From the NCBI RefSeq assembly GCF_020387415.1, contig NZ_JAGWCB010000008.1, forward strand, positions 201,690-265,689: a stretch of DNA of 64,000 nucleotides. Reading direction: 5' to 3'. Shown here piece by piece: positions 53,873 to 62,006 of this stretch (position 1 is its first letter; every line of letters starts with the position of its first letter). The notes under the pieces were generated by a model. It saw only the letters and a list, made by a program, of their open reading frames with translations, did not search any database and had not been told where the DNA came from. This stretch comes from Ideonella benzenivorans (GTDB lineage: Bacteria > Pseudomonadota > Gammaproteobacteria > Burkholderiales > Burkholderiaceae_C). The translations under genes and the position numbers were made by a program.

Positions 53873-55057
53873 TCAGCGCGTGCGGGCACTGACCGAAGGA
53901 TCGCCGCGAGGGGTGTCGGGCACCACGTCGAGCGTGATTTCGGTGAAGGAGGGCGCGTCCGGTTCGGGCGGCGGCGCCGGGGCGACGCGCGAGACCGGGG
54001 CCTGTTCGTTCTGCAGGCGCCAGAGCAGGTTGGTCGGCGAATCGGCCTGGGACAGCGCCTCGTCGCGCGAGACGATGCCTTCCTTGATCAGCCGGGCCAG
54101 GTCCTGCTCGAAGGTCTGCGAGCCGGCGGCCAGCGAACGCTCCATGGCCTCCTTGACGCCAGCGAAGTCGCCCTTCTCGATCATCTCGGAGACGAGCTTG
54201 GAGTTCTGCATCACCTCCACCGCCGGGATGCGGCCGCCCTTCATCGAGCGCAGCAGGCGCTGCGAGACGATGGCCTTGAGCGCGGCCGACAGGTCGGCCA
54301 GCAGCGCGGGGCGGGCCTCGGGCGTGTAGAAGGACAGGATCCGGCCCAGCGCGTGGTAGCTGTTGTTGGCGTGCAGCGTGGCCATCACCAGGTGGCCCGA
54401 CAGCGCATAGGAGATCGTCTGCGTCATCGTTTCCCGGTCGCGGATCTCGCCGATCATGATGCAGTCGGGGGCCTGGCGCAGCGCGTTCTTCAACGCGATG
54501 TGCATGCTGGCCGTGTCACGGCCGACTTCGCGCTGGTTGACGATCGAACGCTTGTTGTTGAACAGGAACTCGATCGGGTCTTCGATGGTGAGGATGTGGC
54601 CCGAGACGTTCTGGTTGCGCCACTCCAGCATGGCGGCCATGGTGGTGCTCTTGCCGGTGCCAGTGGCGCCCACCATCAGGATCAGGCCGCGCTTTTCCAG
54701 GGCCAGCGGGGCCAGCACATCCGGCAGGTTCAGCGTGTCCATCGAGGGGATCTTCACCGGCACGCAACGCACCACCGCGGCGATGCTGTTGCGCTGCTTG
54801 AAGCCCGACAGGCGGAAGCTGCCGACCTTGGGGATGCCGATGCCGATGTTGAGCTCACCGGTCTGGTCCAGCTCTTCCAACTGCTGTGGCGTCAGCACCT
54901 CGGCCAGCAGCGTGCGCGGCATGGCCGGGGGCAGCACGTGGTCGGTGATGGGCACCAGTTGCCCGTTGATTTTCAGCAGCGCTGGGGCGTTGGCCGACAG
55001 ATAGAGGTCGGACGCCCCTTTTTCTGCCATCAGCTGCAGCACACGTTGCATGTTCAT
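53873..55057 (-). CDS. pilU: type IV pilus retraction-type ATPase PilU/PilT
   Basis: 394 residues. Hexameric ATPase that powers pilus retraction. Walker A GATGTGKST (about 134-142), Asp box TIEDPIEFLF, Walker B CIMIGEIRDRETM and His box GHLVMATLHANNS. The N-terminus MQRVLQLMAEKGASDLYLS and the long C-terminal tail (about 350-394, P-rich) fit PilU rather than PilT, but no PilT is nearby for comparison. Placed among dap genes, a known arrangement in Burkholderiales; no pilin genes are in the window. Confidence 0.88.
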   Translation of the reverse strand: MNMQRVLQLMAEKGASDLYLSANAPALLKINGQLVPITDHVLPPAMPRTLLAEVLTPQQLEELDQTGELNIGIGIPKVGSFRLSGFKQRNSIAAVVRCVPVKIPSMDTLNLPDVLAPLALEKRGLILMVGATGTGKSTTMAAMLEWRNQNVSGHILTIEDPIEFLFNNKRSIVNQREVGRDTASMHIALKNALRQAPDCIMIGEIRDRETMTQTISYALSGHLVMATLHANNSYHALGRILSFYTPEARPALLADLSAALKAIVSQRLLRSMKGGRIPAVEVMQNSKLVSEMIEKGDFAGVKEAMERSLAAGSQTFEQDLARLIKEGIVSRDEALSQADSPTNLLWRLQNEQAPVSRVAPAPPPEPDAPSFTEITLDVVPDTPRGDPSVSARTR

Positions 55058-55126
55058 CGGCAGGTTCTCCCTCGCATGGAAGCCGACAGGATAGGCGCAA
55101 TCAACGGGCGGGGCGAGCGCGCCGTG

Positions 55127-55960
55127 TCAGCCGCGCAGCAGGTCGTTGATGCTGGTCTTGGAGCGGGTCTGGGCGTCCACGCGCTTGACGATGATGGCCG
55201 CGTACATGCTGTAGGCCTGGCCGGCGGCGGTCGTCTTGGGCAGGTTGCCGCTGACCACCACCGAGCCGCTGGGCACGCGGCCGTAGCTGATCTCGCCGGT
55301 TTCGCGGTTGAACAGCGGGGTGCTCTGGCCGATGTAGACGCCCATGCCGATCACCGAGTTCTCCTCGACGATCACGCCTTCGACCACTTCGGAGCGGGCG
55401 CCGATGAAGCAGTTGTCCTCGATGATGGTCGGGTTGGCCTGCAGGGGTTCGAGCACGCCGCCCAGGCCCACGCCGCCCGAGAGGTGCACGTTCTTGCCGA
55501 CCTGGGCGCAAGAGCCCACGGTGGCCCAGGTGTCGACCATCGTGCCCGAATCGACGTAGGCGCCGATGTTCACGTAGGAGGGCATCAGCACCGCGCCCTT
55601 GGCGATGAAGCTGCCGCGGCGGGCCACGGCCGGCGGCACCACGCGCACGCCGGTGGCGGCCAGGGTGGCGTCGTCCATGCCGCCGAACTTGGTGTCCACC
55701 TTGTCGAAGAAGGCCAGTTCGCCGGCGCGCATCACGCGGTTGTCGTGCAGGCGGAAGGACAGCAGCACCGCCTTCTTGACCCATTGGTTGACCTGCCACT
55801 GGCCCACGCCCTGGCGCTCGGCCACACGCAGGCGGCCGCTGTCGAGTTCGGCGATGACATGGGCGACCGCGTCGCGCACGTCGGCCGGGGCCTGGGTGGC
55901 GCTCAGCTCGGCGCGTTGTTCCCAGGCGTTCTCGATGGTGGTTTGGAGTTGTTGCGTCAT
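55127..55960 (-). CDS. dapD: tetrahydrodipicolinate N-succinyltransferase
   Basis: 277 residues from the ATG at 55960 ([10 protein letters not shown]). Adds succinyl from succinyl-CoA to tetrahydrodipicolinate. Left-handed beta-helix with hexapeptide repeats in the middle (about 115-230: [54 protein letters not shown]). N-terminal helices and the C-terminal [10 protein letters not shown] are typical. An earlier frame to 56032 adds non-conserved residues. 20 bases after dapC. Confidence 0.96.
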   Translation of the reverse strand: MTQQLQTTIENAWEQRAELSATQAPADVRDAVAHVIAELDSGRLRVAERQGVGQWQVNQWVKKAVLLSFRLHDNRVMRAGELAFFDKVDTKFGGMDDATLAATGVRVVPPAVARRGSFIAKGAVLMPSYVNIGAYVDSGTMVDTWATVGSCAQVGKNVHLSGGVGLGGVLEPLQANPTIIEDNCFIGARSEVVEGVIVEENSVIGMGVYIGQSTPLFNRETGEISYGRVPSGSVVVSGNLPKTTAAGQAYSMYAAIIVKRVDAQTRSKTSINDLLRG

Positions 55961-55980
55961 GTCAGGGCTGGAGAGGGGAG

Positions 55981-57174
55981 TCAGAGAAGGGTTCGGGTGT
56001 AGGCCACGATGCGTTCGGCGGCCTCGACGCATTCGTCGAGCTCGGCCACCAGGGCCATGCGGATGCGTCCGGCGCCGGGGTTCACGCCATGGGCCTCGCG
56101 GGCCAGCAGGCTGCCGGGCAGCACCGCCACATTGTATTGAGCGAGCAAGCCCAGGCTGTAGGCAATGTCGTCCCCGCCGGGCACGGCCGCCCAGAGGTAG
56201 AAGCCGGCGTCGGGCAGCTTCACGTCCAGCACCTCGGCCAGCATGGGGGTGACGCGCTTGAACTTCTGGCGGTAGAGCGCCCGGTTGGCCTCCACATGCG
56301 CCTCGTCGTTCCAGGCGGCGATGCTGGCCTGTTGGATCGTCTTGCTCATCGCACTGCCGTGGTAGGTGCGGTAGAGCAGGAAGGCCTTGAGGATGCGGGC
56401 GTCGCCGGCGACGAAGCCCGAGCGCATGCCCGGCACGTTGGAGCGCTTGGACAGGCTGGATAGCATCACCAGGTTGCGGAAATCGTCGCGGCCCAGGGCC
56501 TTGGCGGCCTGCAGCGCCCCCAGCGGGGCTTCAGAACGGAAATAGATCTCCGAATAACACTCGTCACTGGCGATCACGAACCCATGCCGATCACTCAGTT
56601 CGAACAGGCGCTGCCACTCGTCCAGCGGCATCACCGCGCCGGTGGGGTTGCCGGGCGAACAGGCGTAGACCAGCCGGGTGCGGGCCCAGGCGGCCTCGTC
56701 GATCTGCGACCAGTCGCAGGCGAAGTTGCGGGCCGGGTCGCTGTTGGCGAAGGCGGTGTTGGCGCCGCCCAGCAGGGCCGCGCCTTCGTAGATCTGATAG
56801 AACGGGTTCGGGCAGACGACGATGGCATCGCGCTCGGCCGGGTCCAGCACCGTCTGGGCCAGCGAGAACAGCGCCTCGCGCGAGCCATTGACCGGCAGCA
56901 CCTGGCTGGCGGCGTCCAGCGTCACGCCGTATCGGCGCTGTACCCAGCCGGCGATGGCCTCGCGCAGCGCAGGCTCGCCCGCGGTGGCCGGGTAGCTCGA
57001 CAGCCCGCCCAGGTGGGCGCACAGGGCCTCTTCCACCAGGGCCGGGGCCGGGTGCTTGGGCTCGCCAATGCCCAGGCTGATCGGCCGCAGGGCCGGGTTG
57101 GGGGTGATGTCGCGCGTCAGGGCGCGCAGGCGTTCGAAGGGGTAGGCGTGCAGCCGGCCAAGCAGCGGATTCAT
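55981..57174 (-). CDS. dapC: succinyldiaminopimelate transaminase
   Basis: 397 residues. PLP-dependent aminotransferase of fold type I, class I/II, giving N-succinyl-diaminopimelate from its keto form with glutamate. Motifs: [19 protein letters not shown] at the start, [36 protein letters not shown] and the PLP lysine in [21 protein letters not shown]. The context, directly before dapD and dapE, supports the specific name over aspartate aminotransferase. Likely the first gene of the cluster. Confidence 0.94.
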   Translation of the reverse strand: MNPLLGRLHAYPFERLRALTRDITPNPALRPISLGIGEPKHPAPALVEEALCAHLGGLSSYPATAGEPALREAIAGWVQRRYGVTLDAASQVLPVNGSREALFSLAQTVLDPAERDAIVVCPNPFYQIYEGAALLGGANTAFANSDPARNFACDWSQIDEAAWARTRLVYACSPGNPTGAVMPLDEWQRLFELSDRHGFVIASDECYSEIYFRSEAPLGALQAAKALGRDDFRNLVMLSSLSKRSNVPGMRSGFVAGDARILKAFLLYRTYHGSAMSKTIQQASIAAWNDEAHVEANRALYRQKFKRVTPMLAEVLDVKLPDAGFYLWAAVPGGDDIAYSLGLLAQYNVAVLPGSLLAREAHGVNPGAGRIRMALVAELDECVEAAERIVAYTRTLL

Positions 57175-57378
57175 GGGGCGTGATTATCGGCGAGCGAGGC
57201 TGCCGCTGCCTGCTTGAAACGCCGCGGCAAGTCCTGCAACAAATCCTGTAGCATGACCCGGCAATGCCAAGGGGCAATGCACAGCGCCCCACGGGGCATG
57301 TGCCATGGGTTGGGACCGGGCGGGACCCGGTGGTGGTTTGACAGCAGAACAACGGATGTCCAGGCCGGGAGTGGCGCG

Positions 57379-58353
57379 ATGAAGCGGCGAGGCGTGCTGC
57401 ATGCGGCAGCCTGCGCTCCGTGGGCCAGCCTGCTGGCGGGCTGCCAGCGGGCGGCCGACGCGCCGGAGGCCGAGACCCTGCGCCTGGCCATCGACCTCTG
57501 GCCCGGCTACCTGCCCGGCGTGCTGGCCGACGAACTGGGCTGGCTGTCGCCGGCCGGCATCCAGCTCAAGGTGTTCTACCCCGGTGACACGGACAAGATG
57601 CTGGCCGACTTCGTGGCCGGCCGCTATGACGTCATGGGCGCCTCGCTGGGTGACATCTTCACGATCAGCCGGGGGCACCTGGCGGTCAAGGTGATCGCGA
57701 TCACCGACGAATCGGCCGGTGGCGACATGGTGCTGGCCCGGCGGGGCCTGAAGCTGCGTCCGGACGGCCACTACACCATCGCGACCAACCTGGGCGGCTT
57801 TGGGGAGCTGTTCCTGCAGGAGTTCATTCGCCGGCGTCAGCTGGGCTCGGCGCGCTGGTCCTGGGTGAATGCGGACGGGGCCGAGGTGCAGCAGCTGCTG
57901 GCCAGCGGCAAGCTCGACATCGGCCACACCTGGGATCCTTACGCCTCCCGCGCCGTCGCCGCCGGCGCGCAGAAGCTCTTCAGCAGCCTGGACACGCCCG
58001 GCTTGGTGGCCGATGTGCTGGTGGCCACCAATGCCACCATCCAGCGTCGTGCGCGGCTGCTCAAGCTGTTCCTCAAGTTCTGGTTTGAGGCGGTGGATTG
58101 GTGGCTGGCCCATCCGGAGGAGGCCCGCAAGCTGATCTCCCGCCGGGTGCGCATCGAGCCGGACCGGATCTCGCTGCATGGCTTGCAGCTGCTGGACCTG
58201 GCCCATGACCGGCAGCTGATGATCGGGGCCCAGGGCCGGGGGCCCGGTGTGGCCGACGTGGTGCAGCGCTACAGCGACTTCTTCATCGAGAAGGGCTCGG
58301 CGGTGCGTCCGCTGGGCGCAGCCGACCTGCTGGAAGCGGGGTTGCTGCCATGA
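57379..58353 (+). CDS. solute-binding lipoprotein of ABC type, paired with a hybrid kinase
   Basis: 324 residues from the ATG at 57379 (GGAG upstream). The N-terminus has a lipobox SLLAGCQRA with the lipid-bearing cysteine near residue 21. The rest is a periplasmic binding protein of the NMT1/SsuA-like group: [58 protein letters not shown]. This group binds sulfonates, nitrate, taurine or pyrimidine precursors; the ligand here is open. No permease or ATPase gene is close by. Its stop overlaps the start of the histidine kinase gene in ATGA, so it may act as the ligand sensor of that kinase. Confidence 0.85.
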   Translation: MKRRGVLHAAACAPWASLLAGCQRAADAPEAETLRLAIDLWPGYLPGVLADELGWLSPAGIQLKVFYPGDTDKMLADFVAGRYDVMGASLGDIFTISRGHLAVKVIAITDESAGGDMVLARRGLKLRPDGHYTIATNLGGFGELFLQEFIRRRQLGSARWSWVNADGAEVQQLLASGKLDIGHTWDPYASRAVAAGAQKLFSSLDTPGLVADVLVATNATIQRRARLLKLFLKFWFEAVDWWLAHPEEARKLISRRVRIEPDRISLHGLQLLDLAHDRQLMIGAQGRGPGVADVVQRYSDFFIEKGSAVRPLGAADLLEAGLLP

Positions 58354-60707
58354 GAACCCGCCTGTTCGCGGCAGCCATGCTGTTCGGGGTGGCCGTGCTG
58401 CCCCTGGGCCTAGTGTCCGGCCTGCAGGTGCGCAAGGATGTGGCGCAGATCCGCGGCGCGCAAGACCAGGTCCTGAAGGGACTGAGCCAGGAAGCCGCCC
58501 GCGGGCTGAGCCAGCGCTTCTTCAGCCTGGAGGACAACGTTCGGGCCGATGCCTCCATCCCGGGGCTGGCCGAGGCCGTGATGAAGCCGGCCCGGGCCGA
58601 CCCGTTGTGGCTCAACCAGGTGGTCAACATGATCCGCCTGCGCGAGCCGGCCAACACCACCTCGGTGGGCATCCTGGATGGCGCCGGCATCGACATTGCC
58701 GACACCCAGGCCCAGCGCGTCGGCCGCCAGGAGGCGTCGGAGGCCTATTACCGCCAGGGCGCCGCCCGCCTGTATCCCTCGGTGCTGGGGCCGATGCATT
58801 CGCCCGAGGACGGGCGCCGCGTGCTGTTCGTGCTCAGCCCCATCCGGCATGAGGCGCAGGTGGTGGGCCTGCTGCGGGTGCGGCTGGAAGAGGGCCTGCT
58901 GGGCCAGGTGCTGATGGAGGCCCTGGCCGATCAGCCGGCCATGCAAGGCATGGTGTTCGACGGGAACGGCGCGGTGCGGGCCTGGACCGATCCCGAGTTC
59001 CAGAGCACCGATGAATCACTGCCCATCGAGCTGACCCGCACCCAGGCCTCGCATGTGGACCTGACCTGGCGCGGCAACCGGCTGCGCGGGGCGGTCGAAG
59101 CGGTGCCGGGCACCGACCTGCGCGTGCTGGCCTATGAGCCGCGCAGCCGATATGACCTGTCGGCCCATGCCCGCCTGCGGGACTGGGGCTTTTTCATGGG
59201 GGTGCTCACCCTGCTGGCCCTGGGCGCCGCCTGGACCATCGCCGAGCGCATGGCGCGCCCGGTGGATGACCTGAGCCGCACGGCCGAGGCGGTGGCCGGC
59301 GGCGACCTGACGCGCCACATGCCCGTCCACGGCACCGATGAGCTGCAGCGCCTGAGCCGGGCCTTCAACCTGATGCGCGAGCACCTGGTGACCAACCTGC
59401 GCTCGCTGTCGGACGAACTGGCGCAGCGGCGGCAGGTGGAATCGGCCCTGCGGGCCAGCGAAGCCCAGCTGCAGACCCTGAACCAGCGGCTGGAGCAGGA
59501 GGTGCGCGAACGCACCGCCGAGCTGGCCCGCGCCAAGGAAGTGGCCGAGACCAGCAGCCGCGCGAAGAGCGCCTTTCTGGCCAACATGAGCCATGAGATC
59601 CGCACGCCGATGAACGCCATCATCGGCCTGACTGGCCTGATGCGCGAGGCCACCCAGGACCCGGCCCAACTGGACCGGCTGTCCAAGGTGAGCGCTGCGG
59701 CGCGCCACCTGATGAGCCTGATCAACGATGTGCTGGACCTCTCGCGCATCGAGGCGGGCAAGCTCTCGCTGGAGACCGTGACCTTCTCGCCCGGCGACCT
59801 GATGCAGCGGTCGATCGTGATGGTGGAGCAGGCCGCTCGCGACAAGGGCCTGCACCTGCGCGCCGATGTCGACCCGATGCTGCCCACCTTCCTGCGCGGC
59901 GACGAGCGCCGGCTGGGGCAGATCCTGCTCAACTTCCTGGGCAATGCGATCAAGTTCACCGGCACCGGCGAGGTGGGCCTGCGGGCGCAGATGCTGCGCC
60001 GCGAGGGCCAGCAGGTCTGGCTGCGCTTCGAGGTCTGGGACACCGGCATCGGCCTGTCACCCGAGCAGCAGGCCCGGGTGTTCGATGCCTTCGAGCAGGC
60101 CGATGTCTCGACCACCCGGCGCTTTGGCGGCACCGGGCTGGGCCTGACCATCAGCCGCGAGCTTTGCCACCTGATGGGCGGCCAGATCGGTGTGGCCAGC
60201 CAGTTGGGGGAGGGCAGCCGCTTCTGGGTGGTGGTGCCGCTGCAGGTGCCTCAGGAATTGGCGCCGATCGACGCCCTGCCGACGCCGGGCCAGGGGCCGA
60301 CGCGCTGGGAGGGCCGGCGGGTGCTGGTGGTGGACGACAACCCGGTCAACCTGGAGGTGACGCAGGCGATGCTGATGCGCCACGGCCTGGTGGTCGATTG
60401 CGCCAGCGATGGCGTGCTGGCCGTCTCGCGGGCGCAGAGCCAGGCCTACGACCTGATCCTGATGGACATGCACATGCCGCTGATGGACGGGCTGGAGGCC
60501 ACGCGGCGCATCCGGGCGCTGCCGCTGCACGCGCGCACGCCCATCCTGGCGATGACGGCCAATGTCTATGAGGAAGACCGCGAACGTTGCCGCGCCGCGG
60601 GCATGAACGCCCACCTGGCCAAGCCGATCGACGTGGACGCCTTGCAGGCTGCGCTGGCCCGCTGGCTGGCCCCCGCGCCCACCCCGGCGCCGCAGGCGCC
60701 GGCCTGA
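58350..60707 (+). CDS. hybrid sensor histidine kinase with receiver domain
   Basis: 785 residues: membrane helix (about 5-25), a large periplasmic sensor region (about 30-280) with a double Cache/PAS-like pattern, second helix (about 282-302), HAMP (about 303-355), coiled coil (about 370-405), HisKA with H415 in [12 protein letters not shown], HATPase_c with [21 protein letters not shown] and [10 protein letters not shown], and a C-terminal receiver with D706 in [13 protein letters not shown]. No response regulator with DNA-binding output lies beside it, so the target is elsewhere. Cotranslated with the binding lipoprotein upstream. Confidence 0.92.
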   Translation: MRTRLFAAAMLFGVAVLPLGLVSGLQVRKDVAQIRGAQDQVLKGLSQEAARGLSQRFFSLEDNVRADASIPGLAEAVMKPARADPLWLNQVVNMIRLREPANTTSVGILDGAGIDIADTQAQRVGRQEASEAYYRQGAARLYPSVLGPMHSPEDGRRVLFVLSPIRHEAQVVGLLRVRLEEGLLGQVLMEALADQPAMQGMVFDGNGAVRAWTDPEFQSTDESLPIELTRTQASHVDLTWRGNRLRGAVEAVPGTDLRVLAYEPRSRYDLSAHARLRDWGFFMGVLTLLALGAAWTIAERMARPVDDLSRTAEAVAGGDLTRHMPVHGTDELQRLSRAFNLMREHLVTNLRSLSDELAQRRQVESALRASEAQLQTLNQRLEQEVRERTAELARAKEVAETSSRAKSAFLANMSHEIRTPMNAIIGLTGLMREATQDPAQLDRLSKVSAAARHLMSLINDVLDLSRIEAGKLSLETVTFSPGDLMQRSIVMVEQAARDKGLHLRADVDPMLPTFLRGDERRLGQILLNFLGNAIKFTGTGEVGLRAQMLRREGQQVWLRFEVWDTGIGLSPEQQARVFDAFEQADVSTTRRFGGTGLGLTISRELCHLMGGQIGVASQLGEGSRFWVVVPLQVPQELAPIDALPTPGQGPTRWEGRRVLVVDDNPVNLEVTQAMLMRHGLVVDCASDGVLAVSRAQSQAYDLILMDMHMPLMDGLEATRRIRALPLHARTPILAMTANVYEEDRERCRAAGMNAHLAKPIDVDALQAALARWLAPAPTPAPQAPA

Positions 60708-60713
60708 ACCGGC

Positions 60714-61232
60714 TCAGAGCCGGCCGACGCAGCCCGGCGCGCCGCAGCGGCAGCTCAGCCGGCCTTCGTGGTGGGTTTCGCCGTAATCGACGGTGATTTC
60801 CTCGCCCACGGCGATGTCGCGCAGCGCGTAGAACTCGATGCGGCCCTCGTCGATGCTCAGCCGCGCATTGGGCTGGCAGCTGTGGTTGGTGAACCGCATC
60901 GGGTCGGTCGAGCGGGCCAGGTCCACCGCCGTCTTGTGCGAGACCTCGACGATCATGATGCGCTGCAGCGTGGCGGCGCGGCGCCGGGCCTCGGCCACGG
61001 TGATGGTCTCGCCCCGCACCTCGCCGATCTTGTGCCAGTGCGGCACCGCCTCCAGCGCGAACACGCCGAAGCCGTCGATCGGGCTGCGCCGCACCGCCAC
61101 GTCGTACTTCTGGTACGGCGGGCGGATCGCCAGGCAGCCCATCAGCCGGGCCTGCGCATCGGGCGCGGGCGGCCCGACGAAGACTGGAGGGCGGACGGCA
61201 GGCGCAGGCGCACGCGGGGCGAGCTTGGGCAA
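60714..61232 (-). CDS. SET-domain protein (putative lysine methyltransferase)
   Basis: 172 residues. The SET domain covers about 40-160: SPIDGFGVFALEAVPHWHKIGEVRGE, the SAM-site motif RFTNHSCQPNARLS and the catalytic tyrosine in EEITVDYGE. A post-SET zinc cluster follows: CRCGAPGC (three cysteines). All key residues are present, so an active methyltransferase is plausible. Most characterised members act on histones or ribosomal proteins; the bacterial target is unknown. It starts four bases after queF and is probably in the same operon. Confidence 0.88.
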   Translation of the reverse strand: MPKLAPRAPAPAVRPPVFVGPPAPDAQARLMGCLAIRPPYQKYDVAVRRSPIDGFGVFALEAVPHWHKIGEVRGETITVAEARRRAATLQRIMIVEVSHKTAVDLARSTDPMRFTNHSCQPNARLSIDEGRIEFYALRDIAVGEEITVDYGETHHEGRLSCRCGAPGCVGRL

Positions 61233-61236
61233 GGTG

Positions 61237-61785
61237 TCAAAGGCCGGTGGCGTGGGGCAGGTGGGCGGCCGGCACCACGGCGTCGCCCTTCCAGCCGCGC
61301 TTGCGGTGCTCGGCGATCACGTTGGTGTAGATGCCGCCACGCACATACCAGCGCGCGGTGATGCGCACATAGCGCGGGTTGGTGGTCTGGACGATCTTGG
61401 TCAGGATGTCGTTGGTGACCTTTTCGTGGAACGCGCCCTCGTTGCGGAAGCTCCACATGTACATCTTCAGGCTCTTGAGCTCGATGCACAGCTTGTCGGC
61501 CACCATGTCGATGACGAAGTGCGCGAAGTCGGGCTGGCCGGTCAGCGGGCAGTGGCAGGTGAACTCGGGGATCTGGAACTGGATGACGTAGTCGCGTTCC
61601 GCCGCCGGGTTGGGGAACACATGCAGTTCCTTGGACGGGGCGCTGGGCGGGTTGACCGGCATCGGGCGCTCCTTCGGGGCCGCGGCGGCGGCCTTGGCGG
61701 CGCGGGCCGGCTTGGCCGCAGGCTTCGAAGCGGTCTTCGCGGGGGTCTTCACAGGCGTCTTGGGGGTGGCAGGGGTACGGGCCAT
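61237..61785 (-). CDS. queF: NADPH-dependent 7-cyano-7-deazaguanine reductase QueF, with basic extension
   Basis: 182 residues from the ATG at 61785. Reduces preQ0 to preQ1 in queuosine synthesis. The short, single-domain (type I) enzyme begins at M41 ([19 protein letters not shown]). The catalytic cysteine C78 and the acid D85 lie in [21 protein letters not shown]-binding residues follow in [17 protein letters not shown]. Residues 1-40 are an Ala/Lys/Pro/Thr-rich tail that resembles histone H1 tails. Start at M41 (61665) is possible, but the tail is open and coherent. Clustered with SET gene downstream. Confidence 0.9.
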   Translation of the reverse strand: MARTPATPKTPVKTPAKTASKPAAKPARAAKAAAAAPKERPMPVNPPSAPSKELHVFPNPAAERDYVIQFQIPEFTCHCPLTGQPDFAHFVIDMVADKLCIELKSLKMYMWSFRNEGAFHEKVTNDILTKIVQTTNPRYVRITARWYVRGGIYTNVIAEHRKRGWKGDAVVPAAHLPHATGL

Positions 61786-61964
61786 GGCAGCGGATGCGCA
61801 ATGCGCAAAGCAAACAGGGCCGGTGCCGGCGCATGGCCGGGCGGCCCAGACAACAGGATCGGGCTGCTGCACCAGCCCGGACGGGAAGGCCGCGATGGTA
61901 TCATGCAGGGCAGTCCAGATGCCCGAAACTGGGCAAAAAATACCCATAAATCAACAGCTTAGCG

Positions 61965-61970
61965 AGGAGG
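61965..61970 (+). promoter_or_regulatory. strong ribosome-binding site before smc
   Basis: AGGAGG, a perfect Shine-Dalgarno core, lies nine bases before a TTG at 61980 that is in frame with smc, but 36 bases before the ATG at 62007 where homologues begin. It suggests translation from the TTG, adding nine residues. Confidence 0.5.
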
Positions 61971-62006
61971 TCCAGCCCATTGCAGGGTTGGCGCCCTTCC
62001 CACTGC

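Noticed and set aside
57315-57331. ACCGGG-N5-CCCGGT inverted repeat upstream of the binding lipoprotein gene
   Set aside because: All-G/C arms of six bases are common here and no promoter could be aligned with it, although TTGACA follows at 57338.
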